A stretch of DNA of 50,973 nucleotides, from contig CANGLU010000015.1 in assembly GCA_947455025.1 (NCBI GenBank), positions 1 through 50,973 of the forward strand, in the 5' to 3' direction. Position 1 is the first letter of the stretch. The number at the start of each line of letters is the position of its first letter. Position numbers and translations under genes: made by a program. Of this stretch, positions 18,390 through 27,089 are shown in pieces. Source of the DNA: Hyphomicrobiales bacterium (GTDB lineage Bacteria; Pseudomonadota; Alphaproteobacteria; Rhizobiales; Beijerinckiaceae). The notes beneath the pieces were generated by a model. That model ran no database searches. It had not been told where the DNA came from and saw nothing but the letters and a program-made list of their open reading frames with translations.

Positions 18390-18818
18390 ATGAACCATCT
18401 TGTTCGACGGATCAGCGAATATCTGGCAGGCCTTATCTTTGGTGTAGGGCTTATTTTCGGCGGCATGACCAATCCGAGCAAAGTCATCGGCTTTCTCGAC
18501 TTCTTCGGCGTATGGGATCCATCCTTAGCCTTCGTGATGGGCGGTGCCGTTATCATCTCCTTTCTTGCGTTTCGCGGAGCCAAACAAAGAGAGTTTAGCT
18601 TGTTTGGCCGCGTTATTATGCTCGATGATTTAAAATCGATTGATCTTCGCCTTGTATTGGGCAGTGCGCTTTTCGGCATTGGTTGGGGTTTGTCCGGCTT
18701 CTGCCCCGGTCCGGCGATTGCGTCGCTTGGAACGGGTGAATGGAAAGTCTTTTTATTCGTGATCGCTTTGATCATCGGGAGCTGGGTAGCGGGGCGACTT
18801 CAGCTTCGGACCCATTGA
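18390..18818 (+). CDS. YeeE/YedE family protein, second half (DUF6691-like)
   Basis: A 142-residue membrane protein with about four helices and the second family signature: GLIFGGMTNPSKVIGFLDFFG near the start and WGLSGFCPGPAIASLG later, where the GFCPGPA cysteine pairs with the GCTSGH half. It follows the first YeeE half by 3 bases and precedes the TauE gene by 9, so translation is probably coupled. In many bacteria these split pairs lie next to sulfide-detoxifying or sulfur-responsive genes; no such enzyme is adjacent here. Inner membrane. Substrate is inferred. Confidence 0.86.
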   Translation: MNHLVRRISEYLAGLIFGVGLIFGGMTNPSKVIGFLDFFGVWDPSLAFVMGGAVIISFLAFRGAKQREFSLFGRVIMLDDLKSIDLRLVLGSALFGIGWGLSGFCPGPAIASLGTGEWKVFLFVIALIIGSWVAGRLQLRTH

Positions 18819-18827
18819 GAGTTCAGT

Positions 18828-19889
18828 ATGTTTGATTTGTTGCTTCCGATCGCCGGCGTTTGGATCAACCTTGGCGCGGTGGCCTGTGTTGGATTGCTGA
18901 TCGGATTTGTCTCCGGCCTTTTCGGCGTTGGCGGCGGGTTTTTAATGACGCCGATCCTCATCTTTTTAGGCGTACCGCCCTCAATCGCCGTTGCAACAGG
19001 CTCGGCGCAGCTTGTGGCTTCTGCCACTTTTAGCACCACCGTTGCGGCGCGTCAGAGATTGATCGATCCTCAATTATCAGCCTTTCTCATTGGTGGCGCT
19101 TTGACCGGAACGCTCATCGGTATTGGCGTCTTCAATGTACTCAGTCGGATAGGAAGTCTCGATATTGTTGTGGGCGTTTCCTACGTCGTCCTTTTGGGCA
19201 TTGTCGGCGGGCTTATGCTGAAAGAAAGCGTTACGGCTATCCGGACGCGGACTATTGCACATGGCCAAGCGCCTTCCGAAAATAGCCTGCAGCGCTGGCT
19301 CTCCCGGTTAGGCTTTCAATATCATTTTTCCAATATCGGATTATCAATCAGCCTCGCTCCGCTCATTGGAATTTCCATAATCATCGGAACCATTGGTACA
19401 GTTCTTGGCGTCGGCGGCGGCTTTATGTTTGTACCAGCGCTGATCTATTTTTTTCGCCTGCCTACACGATCGGCCGTTGTTGCTTCACAAGTTCAAATAT
19501 TAGTGACAATGGTTGCGGCAACGATCCTCCATGCTGTCTATAATCATGCAATCGACGTGGTTCTTGCCGCGCCTCTGATATTGGGCGGCGTATTCGGATC
19601 GCATCTCGGTACGCTTGCCGCTCGTATCGTTAGCGGCGCAACGTTTCGACTTGCGCTTGCACTCTTGATTTTAATGGTCGCGGCCCGCTTTCTGATTGGC
19701 CTTATCATCGCGGCTTTGGGCTTAAGTGAAACAGCGCAACCCTTGCAGGTTTCGCTTTCAGCGCTTCCGGCATGGGAAAACTGGATTGCCCTGCAAGCGA
19801 GCGGTAACAGCGCCGTCTATGGACTATCGACCGCCTGCGCTGCTCTCATGTGTGGGTTTTTAGGTGCGCGTCTCTTCGGTCGTGTTTAA
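18828..19889 (+). CDS. TauE/SafE family sulfite-exporter-like permease
   Basis: A 353-residue membrane protein of the TauE/SafE (PF01925) family with eight to nine helices in two related halves. Each half contains the glycine-rich family motif: FVSGLFGVGGGFLMTPIL near residue 30 and IGTVLGVGGGFMFVPALIYF near 195. Members export sulfite, sulfoacetate or related anions. It sits 9 bases after the YeeE pair and 27 before the DUF3429 gene, suggesting an operon that imports one sulfur compound and exports another. The polarity and substrate are inferred from the family. Confidence 0.9.
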   Translation: MFDLLLPIAGVWINLGAVACVGLLIGFVSGLFGVGGGFLMTPILIFLGVPPSIAVATGSAQLVASATFSTTVAARQRLIDPQLSAFLIGGALTGTLIGIGVFNVLSRIGSLDIVVGVSYVVLLGIVGGLMLKESVTAIRTRTIAHGQAPSENSLQRWLSRLGFQYHFSNIGLSISLAPLIGISIIIGTIGTVLGVGGGFMFVPALIYFFRLPTRSAVVASQVQILVTMVAATILHAVYNHAIDVVLAAPLILGGVFGSHLGTLAARIVSGATFRLALALLILMVAARFLIGLIIAALGLSETAQPLQVSLSALPAWENWIALQASGNSAVYGLSTACAALMCGFLGARLFGRV

Positions 19890-19916
19890 TCAGAAACATA
19901 AAAAGGCTTCGCTCTG

Positions 19917-20381
19917 ATGACAATTCATCCATCCACGACAACGGACCATTTGATACCCTTGCCCGCTCTTATGCTCGGAGCCGCCGGACTTATTCCCTTT
20001 GTTGGAACGGCTGCATGTCTTTTAGTGGCACCGGATTTTTTAGGGCTAGGCAGTGGCCTTTTACATATGGCGCTTGTGACATATGCCGCTTTGATTGCAT
20101 CGTTTCTTGGCGGTGTTCGTTGGGGCAATGTGTTAGCCAAGCCTGAGCACCATCAACGAGAATTTGTTCTTGCCGTCATGCCGTCACTCGTGGCGTGGCT
20201 CGCTTTGGCAACACCGCGGCCTTATGATTTGATGATGTTGATCGGTATCTTTTTAGCGCTTGGCGTTTCCGATATCGGCCTCGTCTTGGCCGGCGGAGCA
20301 CCGCGTTGGTACGGAAAGCTTCGTGTTGGATTAACAGCAATTGCCGTGACCAGTCTGCTCGGTGCCCTTTTGGCGCAATAA
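19917..20381 (+). CDS. DUF3429 domain membrane protein
   Basis: A 154-residue protein with about five membrane helices and the DUF3429 pattern LGAAGLIPFVGTAACL, then YAALIASFLGGVRWG, a strongly conserved segment of this family. The molecular role of DUF3429 is not known. It is the last of four membrane genes on this strand and ends 3 bases before the convergent pdeM gene. The linkage to YeeE and TauE hints at a link to sulfur compounds, but nothing in the sequence proves this. Confidence 0.83.
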   Translation: MTIHPSTTTDHLIPLPALMLGAAGLIPFVGTAACLLVAPDFLGLGSGLLHMALVTYAALIASFLGGVRWGNVLAKPEHHQREFVLAVMPSLVAWLALATPRPYDLMMLIGIFLALGVSDIGLVLAGGAPRWYGKLRVGLTAIAVTSLLGALLAQ

Positions 20382-20384
20382 GAG

Positions 20385-21086
20385 CTAATCGGATACGAGC
20401 GACTGGGGGCCAACGGTAAACAATTGGTCCGAACTCACAATATGCGTTAGAAATTTTTGCTCCGGAAAAAGCGGATCAAACGCTTTATCGAGAACGTTTA
20501 GTCCACCTGTTAAACTTCCAAAGGCAGGTAAAATACAGCGGGTGGAATCGCTGATAAAACATTTTCGGCGAATGGATCGGCCCTTCGCACGTAGTTTAGC
20601 GGCAGGGTGTAAATGGCCTGCAATTTCGGGCTCTGTAATCTTAATTTTTGGCTCATGCCGGAAATGAACACCACCCATCTGGATTTCATCCATTACCCGT
20701 GCCGATGAAAAATGTGGCGGATCGGGATCATGATTTCCAGTAATAAAAATCCAATCCATATTCTTACGCAACGCTGTAAAAATTGCAGCGTTATCATCGC
20801 TCATTCGCGAAGGGCCATGCGTGTCATGCCAGGTGTCACCGAGAGAAATGATCGTTTGAGGGCGAAGTCGGTCCACAACCAAGGATAGACGCTTTAATGT
20901 ATCGAGCGTGTCATAGGGCGGAAGCAGTGAGCCGCGACGCGCCAAGGATGATGCCTTTTCAAGGTGCAAATCGGATACGATAAGCAATTTTTCATGAGAC
21001 TCATAGAGAACGCCTGATGCGTCTGGAGTAAGACGTAAACCACCAATGGATAAGATAGCGGATTGTTGCGCGCTTTCTTTGTTCAT
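20385..21086 (-). CDS. pdeM: Ligase-associated DNA damage response nuclease PdeM
   Basis: A 233-residue calcineurin-like metallophosphoesterase. All metal-binding motifs are visible in order: VSDLHLEKASS, SLGDTWHD, ITGNHDPDPP and GHLHPAAKL. The protein belongs to the group always found beside the Lhr-type helicase, which in other bacteria also includes an ATP-dependent DNA ligase and an exonuclease. Its start overlaps the helicase stop by 4 bases, so translation is coupled. It most likely trims damaged DNA ends or phosphodiesters; exact substrate is unsettled. Cytoplasmic. Confidence 0.88.
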   Translation of the reverse strand: MNKESAQQSAILSIGGLRLTPDASGVLYESHEKLLIVSDLHLEKASSLARRGSLLPPYDTLDTLKRLSLVVDRLRPQTIISLGDTWHDTHGPSRMSDDNAAIFTALRKNMDWIFITGNHDPDPPHFSSARVMDEIQMGGVHFRHEPKIKITEPEIAGHLHPAAKLRAKGRSIRRKCFISDSTRCILPAFGSLTGGLNVLDKAFDPLFPEQKFLTHIVSSDQLFTVGPQSLVSD

Positions 21087-23590
21087 CCGATCGCCTCTTC
21101 GAGCAGTGATCGCTCTGCATCCGCTAATAAATCTTCTGCGGCTTCGCCATAGACGGATTCACGACCAATTTCGAGAAGAACGGCTACCGAAAGAGGGGAT
21201 ACTTTTTCAAGTGCTTTGAAAACAACATGCCCTCGGATACGCTTCAACATATCGCCCAACCGCTTAAGATCTAAGAGCCCCGATGCAGCATCGGCGCGTG
21301 CGGCCTTTAACAGGATATGGTCTGGTTCATGCCGACGCAAAACATCATAAACCAAATCGGTTGAGACCGTGACTTGCCGGCCTGATTTTTCTTGTCCCGG
21401 ATGTCGGCGTTCAATGAGCCCTGAAATGACAGCGCAATAGCGGAAGGCCCGTTTCATAATTGAACTGTCAGAAAGCCATTCTTCCAGATCGTCACCCAAC
21501 ATGTCTTCGTGCAGTAAATCATCAAGCGATAAGCTATTATTTCGCATCGCTTCACCAAGATCGCATAAGGCCCAAACACAAATGCCAAAATCATTACAAA
21601 CAAAACCGAGAGGCTTCATCCGCGCTCGCTCTAACCGTTTCGTTAGAAGAACGCCGAGTGTTTGATGGGCCAGACGGCCTTCAAACGGATAAAGCGCGAG
21701 ATAAAAACGGTCACCGCTTGGAAAGCTTTCAACCAATAATTCGCCTTTCTTAGGCAACACGGATTTTTCTTTTTGCCATTCAAGCCATTGGGAAACCTCG
21801 GGCGGTAAACTCTCCCATTCTTTTTCATTGGCGAGCATCGCTCGAACGCGTTCGGCCAGAAAGGTTGAAAGCGGAAATTTGCCACCCGCATAGGCCGGAA
21901 TTTTAGGATCAACGCCCTTCGCTGCCCGCGTAACAATGACTTCATTGCCGATGAGCCCTTCGAACCGAAGGACCTCGCCCGCAAAGATAAACGTATCGCC
22001 TAAGACCAACCCTTCTGCGAAATAATCTTCGACCTCTCCTAGCACACGCCCCCCACGTTGCGGGGTGCCTGCTTTGGTCATACGGCCAAGGCGAACCTTG
22101 AGCATGGTCGATTCAACAATCGTACCGATGTTCATACGATAGTGCTGAGCCGCGCGCGGCGTTGCGATCCGCCAAATGCCATCGCGGCCCTGTTTGATTT
22201 TGGCGAAATGCTCGTAAGCCCTAAGGGAGTAGCCGCCGGTGGCAGCAAAATCCAATGTGCGATCAAAATCTTCTCGTGTCAGTGTCGCATAGGGCGAAGC
22301 GGTACAGATCTCGTCGTATAATTCATCCGTGTTAAACCCATCGGCACATGCCATGCCTAGAATGTGCTGAGCGAGCACATCAAGCGCGCCGATCCGCGCA
22401 TCGGGCGTATCTTGCGCGGCGGCTTCAACGGCACCCAATGCCGCCTGGCATTCAAGGGCTTCAAAGCGATTAGCCGGAACCAAAAGCGCTTGGGACGGCT
22501 CATCAAAGCGATGGTTCGAGCGCCCGATGCGTTGCATAAGACGGCTTGCGCCTTTGGGAGCGCCGACATTGATCACCAGATCGACGTCTCCCCAGTCAAT
22601 GCCGAGATCAAGCGTTGCCGTACATACGATCGCGCGTAAGGTGCCGGAAACCATGGCTGCTTCAACCTTGCGGCGTTGACCGACATCGAGCGAGCCATGA
22701 TGCAATGCGATTGGAAGCGAGGCGTCGTTTAATTTCCATAATTCCTGAAAAACAAATTCGGCTTGCATGCGGGTGTTGACGAAGACGAGCGTCATATGAT
22801 GCGCAGTAATCGCTTTATAAATTTCAGGCATGGAAGCGAGCGCCGTATGACCCGCCAGTGGCAGGCGCTTCGCACTTTTTAAAATACCGATTTTTGCTTG
22901 CGCGCCACCCGTGACGCAAACCAGTTCGGATTGGTGAGCCTGATTTTTTAGTTGAGGCACAAGGTATCGCTGCAAATCGATGGGTTCGCGAACGGTAGCC
23001 GAAAGTCCAATGGTGACCAGCGATGGCGATAGGCGATGAAGTCGCGCCAAATCGAGGGCAAGCAAATCGCCACGTTTAGACGTAACCAGAGCGTGCAACT
23101 CATCAAGGATAACGGTTTTAAGATCGGCAAAAAGTTGGCTCGCGTGGCGATGGGCCAAAAGGAGCGCGAGTTGCTCTGGTGTCGTGAGCAAAATATGCGG
23201 TGGTCGCTCCGCCTGCCGTGCGCGTTTATGCGCCGGCGTGTCGCCTGTGCGCGTTTCGATGGTGAAGGGCAGGCCCATTTCCGAAACGGGGGTTTCGAGA
23301 TTGCGCGCAATATCAACCGCGAGGGCCTTGAGCGGCGAGATGTAGAGCGTGTGGAGGCCGCGCTTTTTGAGCGCACTGGGCGTAAGCGACGATAAATCTA
23401 CTAAGCTCGGCAGAAAGCCTGCGAGCGTTTTACCGGCGCCGGTTGGAGCGACGAGCAAAGTCGATCGACCCTGCGAGGCGTTGTCGAGCAATTCCAATTG
23501 ATGCGCGCGAGGTTGCCAGCCGCGTGCGGCAAACCACGATTGGAAAATCTCGGGTAGCATAGAATGGGCAACATTAGAAACGCGGGTCAT
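21083..23590 (-). CDS. Ligase-associated DEXH-box DNA repair helicase (Lhr-type)
   Basis: An 835-residue superfamily 2 helicase. Walker A is LLVAPTGAGKTLAGF, the DEXH box is DELHAL, motif III is GLSATV and motif VI is MQRIGRSNHR. After the two RecA-like domains comes the Lhr-specific winged-helix and beta-barrel core with the C-terminal DUF4145-like part, for the usual length of this family (about 800-850). The 4-base overlap with pdeM and the family assignment put it in the DNA damage response module that normally also includes LigC/LigD-type ligase and an exonuclease, neither seen in this window. An Lhr protein of another subclass is the only real alternative. Confidence 0.92.
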   Translation of the reverse strand: MTRVSNVAHSMLPEIFQSWFAARGWQPRAHQLELLDNASQGRSTLLVAPTGAGKTLAGFLPSLVDLSSLTPSALKKRGLHTLYISPLKALAVDIARNLETPVSEMGLPFTIETRTGDTPAHKRARQAERPPHILLTTPEQLALLLAHRHASQLFADLKTVILDELHALVTSKRGDLLALDLARLHRLSPSLVTIGLSATVREPIDLQRYLVPQLKNQAHQSELVCVTGGAQAKIGILKSAKRLPLAGHTALASMPEIYKAITAHHMTLVFVNTRMQAEFVFQELWKLNDASLPIALHHGSLDVGQRRKVEAAMVSGTLRAIVCTATLDLGIDWGDVDLVINVGAPKGASRLMQRIGRSNHRFDEPSQALLVPANRFEALECQAALGAVEAAAQDTPDARIGALDVLAQHILGMACADGFNTDELYDEICTASPYATLTREDFDRTLDFAATGGYSLRAYEHFAKIKQGRDGIWRIATPRAAQHYRMNIGTIVESTMLKVRLGRMTKAGTPQRGGRVLGEVEDYFAEGLVLGDTFIFAGEVLRFEGLIGNEVIVTRAAKGVDPKIPAYAGGKFPLSTFLAERVRAMLANEKEWESLPPEVSQWLEWQKEKSVLPKKGELLVESFPSGDRFYLALYPFEGRLAHQTLGVLLTKRLERARMKPLGFVCNDFGICVWALCDLGEAMRNNSLSLDDLLHEDMLGDDLEEWLSDSSIMKRAFRYCAVISGLIERRHPGQEKSGRQVTVSTDLVYDVLRRHEPDHILLKAARADAASGLLDLKRLGDMLKRIRGHVVFKALEKVSPLSVAVLLEIGRESVYGEAAEDLLADAERSLLEEAIG

Positions 23591-23649
23591 GAGAAGAGCA
23601 AGACCCAGTGCTGATGGCCGGTCAAGGATTTATTGAACCCGATTCACCA

Positions 23650-23681
23650 AAAGAAAAAGGCGCCCCTCGTGGGACGCCTTT
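23650..23681 (-). terminator. Intrinsic terminator after mmsA
   Basis: Read on the minus strand just after the mmsA stop: an 11-base-pair stem (AAAGGCGTCCC with GGGGCGCCTTT, one G:T pair), a 4-base loop, and a T-rich tail TTTTTCTTTT. Well formed for Rho-independent termination and about 20 bases past the stop codon. It separates mmsA from the helicase-pdeM pair. Confidence 0.85.
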
Positions 23682-23703
23682 AAGAGGATCACTAGGACCA
23701 AGA

Positions 23704-25203
23704 TTAGCGCATCGTTGGGATAACGAACTCCGCACCATCCTTGATGCCCGATGGCCAACGCGAGGTGACCGTCTTTGTCTTGGTATAGAAGCGGAACGCA
23801 TCGGGACCGTGCTGGTTCAAATCACCAAAGCCCGAGCGCTTCCAGCCGCCGAAGGTGTAGTAAGCCAGCGGCACCGGAATTGGCACATTGATGCCGACCA
23901 TGCCGACCTGCACCTTGGAGGCAAAATCACGTGCTGCATCGCCGTCACGCGTATAGATCGCGACGCCATTGCCGTATTCGTGATCGTTGCAGAGCGCGAG
24001 ACCCTCGGCGTAATCCTTGGCGCGCACGACGGAGAGCACGGGCCCAAAGATTTCTTCCTTATAGATGCGCATGTCCTTGGTGACATTGTCGAACAGGCAA
24101 CCACCCATGTAGTAGCCATTCTCATAGCCTTGCAGCTTGAAGTTACGACCATCGACCTTGAGGCTCGCGCCCTCGGCCACGCCGATATCGACATAGGACT
24201 TCACCTTGGCGAGATGCTCTTTGGTCACGACGGGACCAAAATCAGCTGCTGGATCGAGCGAGGTGCCAACCTTGAGGCTTTCAACGCGCGGAATAAGCGC
24301 TTCGACCAAACGATCCGCCGTTGCTTTACCAACCGGAACCGCAACCGAAATCGCCATGCAGCGCTCGCCTGCAGAGCCATAGCCGGCACCCATCAGCGCG
24401 TCGACGACCTGATCCATATCGGCATCGGGCATGATGACCATGTGGTTCTTCGCGCCGCCGAAGCATTGCACGCGCTTACCCGCTGCCGTGCCGCGGGTGT
24501 AAACATATTCGGCAATCGGCGTGGAGCCGACAAAGCCGATGGCTTTCACATCTTGATCGTCGAGCAACGCGTCAACGGCTTCCTTGTCGCCTTGCACGAC
24601 ATTGAGGATGCCTGCGGGTAGACCGGCCTCAATGAACAATTCAGCAATGCGCAGCGGCACGCCGACATCACGCTCGGATGGCTTCAAGATGAACGCGTTT
24701 CCTGCCGCAATCGCTGGCGCGCATTTCCAGAGCGGGATCATCGCAGGGAAGTTGAACGGCGTAATGCCGGCCACAACGCCAAGCGGCTGGCGCATGGAAT
24801 ACATGTCGATGCCGGGGCCTGCACCATCGGTGAATTCACCCTTGAGCATTTGAGGTGCGCCGATGCAGAATTCGACCACTTCGAGGCCGCGCTGGATATC
24901 ACCCTTGGCATCCGCAACCGTCTTGCCGTGCTCTTTGGCGAGCAGCGTGGCGAGGCTGTCATATTCAGCGTGGACCAGCTCAAGAAAACGCATCATCACG
25001 CGGGCGCGGCGCTGCGGGTTCGTCGCAGCCCAAGCAGGCTGCGCGGCTTTGGCGTTTTCAACGGCTGCGCGAACTTCGGCCTTGGAGGCCAAAGGTACTT
25101 TCGAGGCGAGCTCGCCCGTCATCGGCCAGAAGGCATCGGCGAAACGGCCGGATGTGCCCTTCACATGCTTGCCGCCAATAAAATGCGTGAGTTCCTGAAT
25201 CAT
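23704..25203 (-). CDS. mmsA: Methylmalonate-semialdehyde dehydrogenase (CoA-acylating)
   Basis: A 499-residue aldehyde dehydrogenase that converts methylmalonate semialdehyde or malonate semialdehyde to propionyl-CoA or acetyl-CoA, in valine and myo-inositol breakdown. It has the THFIGGKHVKGTSGR amino end typical of MmsA/IolA, VAGITPFNFPAMIPLWK, and the catalytic Cys in YGSAGERCMAIS. I start at the ATG at 25203, preceded by GGGAGA; the frame runs on to 25623 but the extra part is not conserved-looking. It diverges from a LysR gene that probably controls it, and iolB lies nearby, so inositol use is as likely as valine use. A strong terminator follows. Confidence 0.93.
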   Translation of the reverse strand: MIQELTHFIGGKHVKGTSGRFADAFWPMTGELASKVPLASKAEVRAAVENAKAAQPAWAATNPQRRARVMMRFLELVHAEYDSLATLLAKEHGKTVADAKGDIQRGLEVVEFCIGAPQMLKGEFTDGAGPGIDMYSMRQPLGVVAGITPFNFPAMIPLWKCAPAIAAGNAFILKPSERDVGVPLRIAELFIEAGLPAGILNVVQGDKEAVDALLDDQDVKAIGFVGSTPIAEYVYTRGTAAGKRVQCFGGAKNHMVIMPDADMDQVVDALMGAGYGSAGERCMAISVAVPVGKATADRLVEALIPRVESLKVGTSLDPAADFGPVVTKEHLAKVKSYVDIGVAEGASLKVDGRNFKLQGYENGYYMGGCLFDNVTKDMRIYKEEIFGPVLSVVRAKDYAEGLALCNDHEYGNGVAIYTRDGDAARDFASKVQVGMVGINVPIPVPLAYYTFGGWKRSGFGDLNQHGPDAFRFYTKTKTVTSRWPSGIKDGAEFVIPTMR

Positions 25204-25315
25204 GGTGGTTTCTCCCTTTGGAATTGCGTTGGCATCCTTATGACCTATGTTATTATGCACAACAATAAGCTGATATGCGCAACCATTGTGCAGAATTTCG
25301 GTAAGGCGATTGAGC
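25204..25315. promoter_or_regulatory. mmsA-lysR divergent promoter with repeated TGCACAA operator-like motif
   Basis: In the 112-base gap, TGCACAA (25256-25262) and TGCGCAA (25276-25282) are spaced 20 bases, two helical turns, and the second forms a near-perfect palindrome with TTGTGCA (25286-25292; TGCGCAA-CCA-TTGTGCA). Repeated half sites on one face of the helix are typical of LysR-type operators. No binding data exist; the assignment is inference from position and symmetry. Confidence 0.55.
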
Positions 25316-26197
25316 ATGGATTGGGATCTGATACGGGTGTTTCTGGCGGTGGCGCGTTCGGGCCAAATGCTCGGGGCAGCCAAAAGCCTTGATCTTGACC
25401 ATACAACGGTCAGCCGCCGCATGACGGCGCTCGAAAATCGGCTCGGGGCCAAGCTGATTGAACGGCGCACCAGCGGCTGCAGCCTAACCGAAGCAGGCGA
25501 GGGCTTTTTGGTCACCGCCGAGCGGATTGAAACGGAGCTTTTGCGCGCGCAGGCCGAATTTAGCGGCAAGGATGTGGCGATCAACGGCACCGTGCGGGTG
25601 GGCGCACCCGATGGGTTTGGCACCTATGTGTTGGCCCGCCACCTGCCTGCCTTTCTCGATCAGCATCCGGGGCTGACGGTGCAGCTCGTGCCGCTACCGC
25701 GCGCTTTTTCGCTGGCCAAACGGGAGGCCGATATTGCGGTGACCATCGAGCCGCCGGTGGAAGGCAAACTCGCGATCCGCAAACTGACCGATTACCGCTT
25801 GAGCCTTTATAGTAGCCAAGCCTATCTTAAAGGCGCAGCACCAATCCAGACGATTGAGGATTTATCCTCTCATCGCATCGTGACCTATGTGCGTGATCTA
25901 TTGTTTACGGATGCGCTCGATTATCTGGGCGAATTGAAAATCACGCCCGAACGCCGGTTTGAATGCGCGGGCATGATCGGCCAGATTGAGGCGGTCAAAG
26001 CGGGCGCGGGCATCGGCGTGCTGCATGATTATGTCGTGAAAGACGATCCATCGCTCAAGCGCATCCTGCCGGACTACAGCGTGAAACGTGCTTACTGGAT
26101 CGTCACCCACGAAGACGTGCGCGAGCTTGCCCGCGTGCGGCTGGTGCATGATTTTATTGTCGAGCTGACAGCAGGCATGCGCGCGCGGTTTGCTTGA
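25316..26197 (+). CDS. LysR-family transcriptional regulator
   Basis: A 293-residue regulator with an amino-terminal winged helix (FLAVARSGQMLGAAKSLDLD, HTTVSRRMTALENRLGAKL) and a periplasmic-binding-like effector domain (INGTVRVGAPDGFGTYVL). I use the ATG at 25316, which begins with MDWDLIRVF, the normal amino end for this family; the open frame starts 30 bases earlier. It diverges from mmsA, the classic arrangement for a LysR that controls its neighbour, and its stop lies 3 bases before the iolB stop. The effector could be an intermediate of valine or inositol breakdown; this is inferred. Confidence 0.88.
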   Translation: MDWDLIRVFLAVARSGQMLGAAKSLDLDHTTVSRRMTALENRLGAKLIERRTSGCSLTEAGEGFLVTAERIETELLRAQAEFSGKDVAINGTVRVGAPDGFGTYVLARHLPAFLDQHPGLTVQLVPLPRAFSLAKREADIAVTIEPPVEGKLAIRKLTDYRLSLYSSQAYLKGAAPIQTIEDLSSHRIVTYVRDLLFTDALDYLGELKITPERRFECAGMIGQIEAVKAGAGIGVLHDYVVKDDPSLKRILPDYSVKRAYWIVTHEDVRELARVRLVHDFIVELTAGMRARFA

Positions 26198-26200
26198 AGC

Positions 26201-27019
26201 TTACTTCGTCGCCGTCGACGTCCACCCGATATGCGCGTGGTCCTTCGACATTGTGAATTTCCAGGCCTTTTTCGGGCCGGCCATCACGTTGAGATAATAG
26301 AGATCAAAGCCATGCGGCGCGGCGACGGGGTGGAAGCCCTTTGGCACTAAAACGACATCGCCATCCTTGATGGCGAAGCTTTCATCGAGCGAGCCGTCAT
26401 CGGTATAGACGCGCTGGAAGCCGAAGCCCTGTGGCGGGTTCAAGCGATGATAATAGGTTTCTTCCAAATAGGTTTCATTGGGATAATCATCGGTATCGTG
26501 CTTGTGCGGCGGATAACTCGACCAATTACCGCCCGGCGTAATCACTTCAACCACCAGCAAATTTTCGGCAAAAGGCGAGATATCCGGTAAAATATTACGG
26601 ACATGGCGGGTGTTGGTGCCTTGCCCGCGCGTTTCCTCGCCGACTTCGGAGGGTGGGATGACGCGGGGTGCTAATCCGCCTTTGGAGGGGCACGCGCATA
26701 CTGCAATTTCGCAATCGCTTTCAGCCTTGATCGCATAATCCGATTGCGCAGGAACATAGACCGACCATGGCAAGCCCTCGAAAACATTCGCGCGTTCCCC
26801 GAGTGTACCGCACTCAAGTCCGCCCGCGCGAATGGTCGCGCGGCCTGAGAGGATCACGAGGCACATCTCGTTGCCTTGTGTTGCATGGGCGAGGCTTTGG
26901 CCTGCTTTCAGACGGTAAACCTCGAAGCCGACATAGGTCCATCCCGCCGATTGCGGCGTCACGGATAGGATACGGCCATTGCCCTCTGGCGCCGTGGGAT
27001 GAACAAGCAAATGCGACAT
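26201..27019 (-). CDS. iolB: 5-deoxy-glucuronate isomerase
   Basis: A 272-residue double-cupin enzyme that isomerises 5-deoxy-D-glucuronate to 5-dehydro-2-deoxy-D-gluconate in myo-inositol catabolism. The amino end (PTAPEGNGRILSVTPQSAGW) and later WSSYPPHKHDTDDYPNETYL, with its metal-binding histidines, are characteristic of IolB, as is the FHPVAAPHGFDLYYLNVMAG segment. I choose the ATG at 27019; a GTG start at 27034 is also open. Of the other pathway genes, only iolA (mmsA) is nearby; iolC, iolD, iolE and iolG are not in the window. Cytoplasmic. Confidence 0.94.
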   Translation of the reverse strand: MSHLLVHPTAPEGNGRILSVTPQSAGWTYVGFEVYRLKAGQSLAHATQGNEMCLVILSGRATIRAGGLECGTLGERANVFEGLPWSVYVPAQSDYAIKAESDCEIAVCACPSKGGLAPRVIPPSEVGEETRGQGTNTRHVRNILPDISPFAENLLVVEVITPGGNWSSYPPHKHDTDDYPNETYLEETYYHRLNPPQGFGFQRVYTDDGSLDESFAIKDGDVVLVPKGFHPVAAPHGFDLYYLNVMAGPKKAWKFTMSKDHAHIGWTSTATK

Positions 27020-27089
27020 TATGAAAAACTCCACCTCGTACCCGTCAGATAATCCCTCGCCCTATAATAGACCAGCGCGATTTTTCAGC

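Noticed and set aside
23608-24621. A 337-codon plus-strand open frame
   Set aside because: It lies wholly opposite mmsA, starts without a ribosome binding site and has no recognisable family; it is a shadow caused by codon bias.
25204-25623. Amino-terminal extension of mmsA to a 639-residue protein
   Set aside because: It would run across the divergent promoter and the LysR start; the ATG at 25203 with a good ribosome binding site gives the normal MmsA length.
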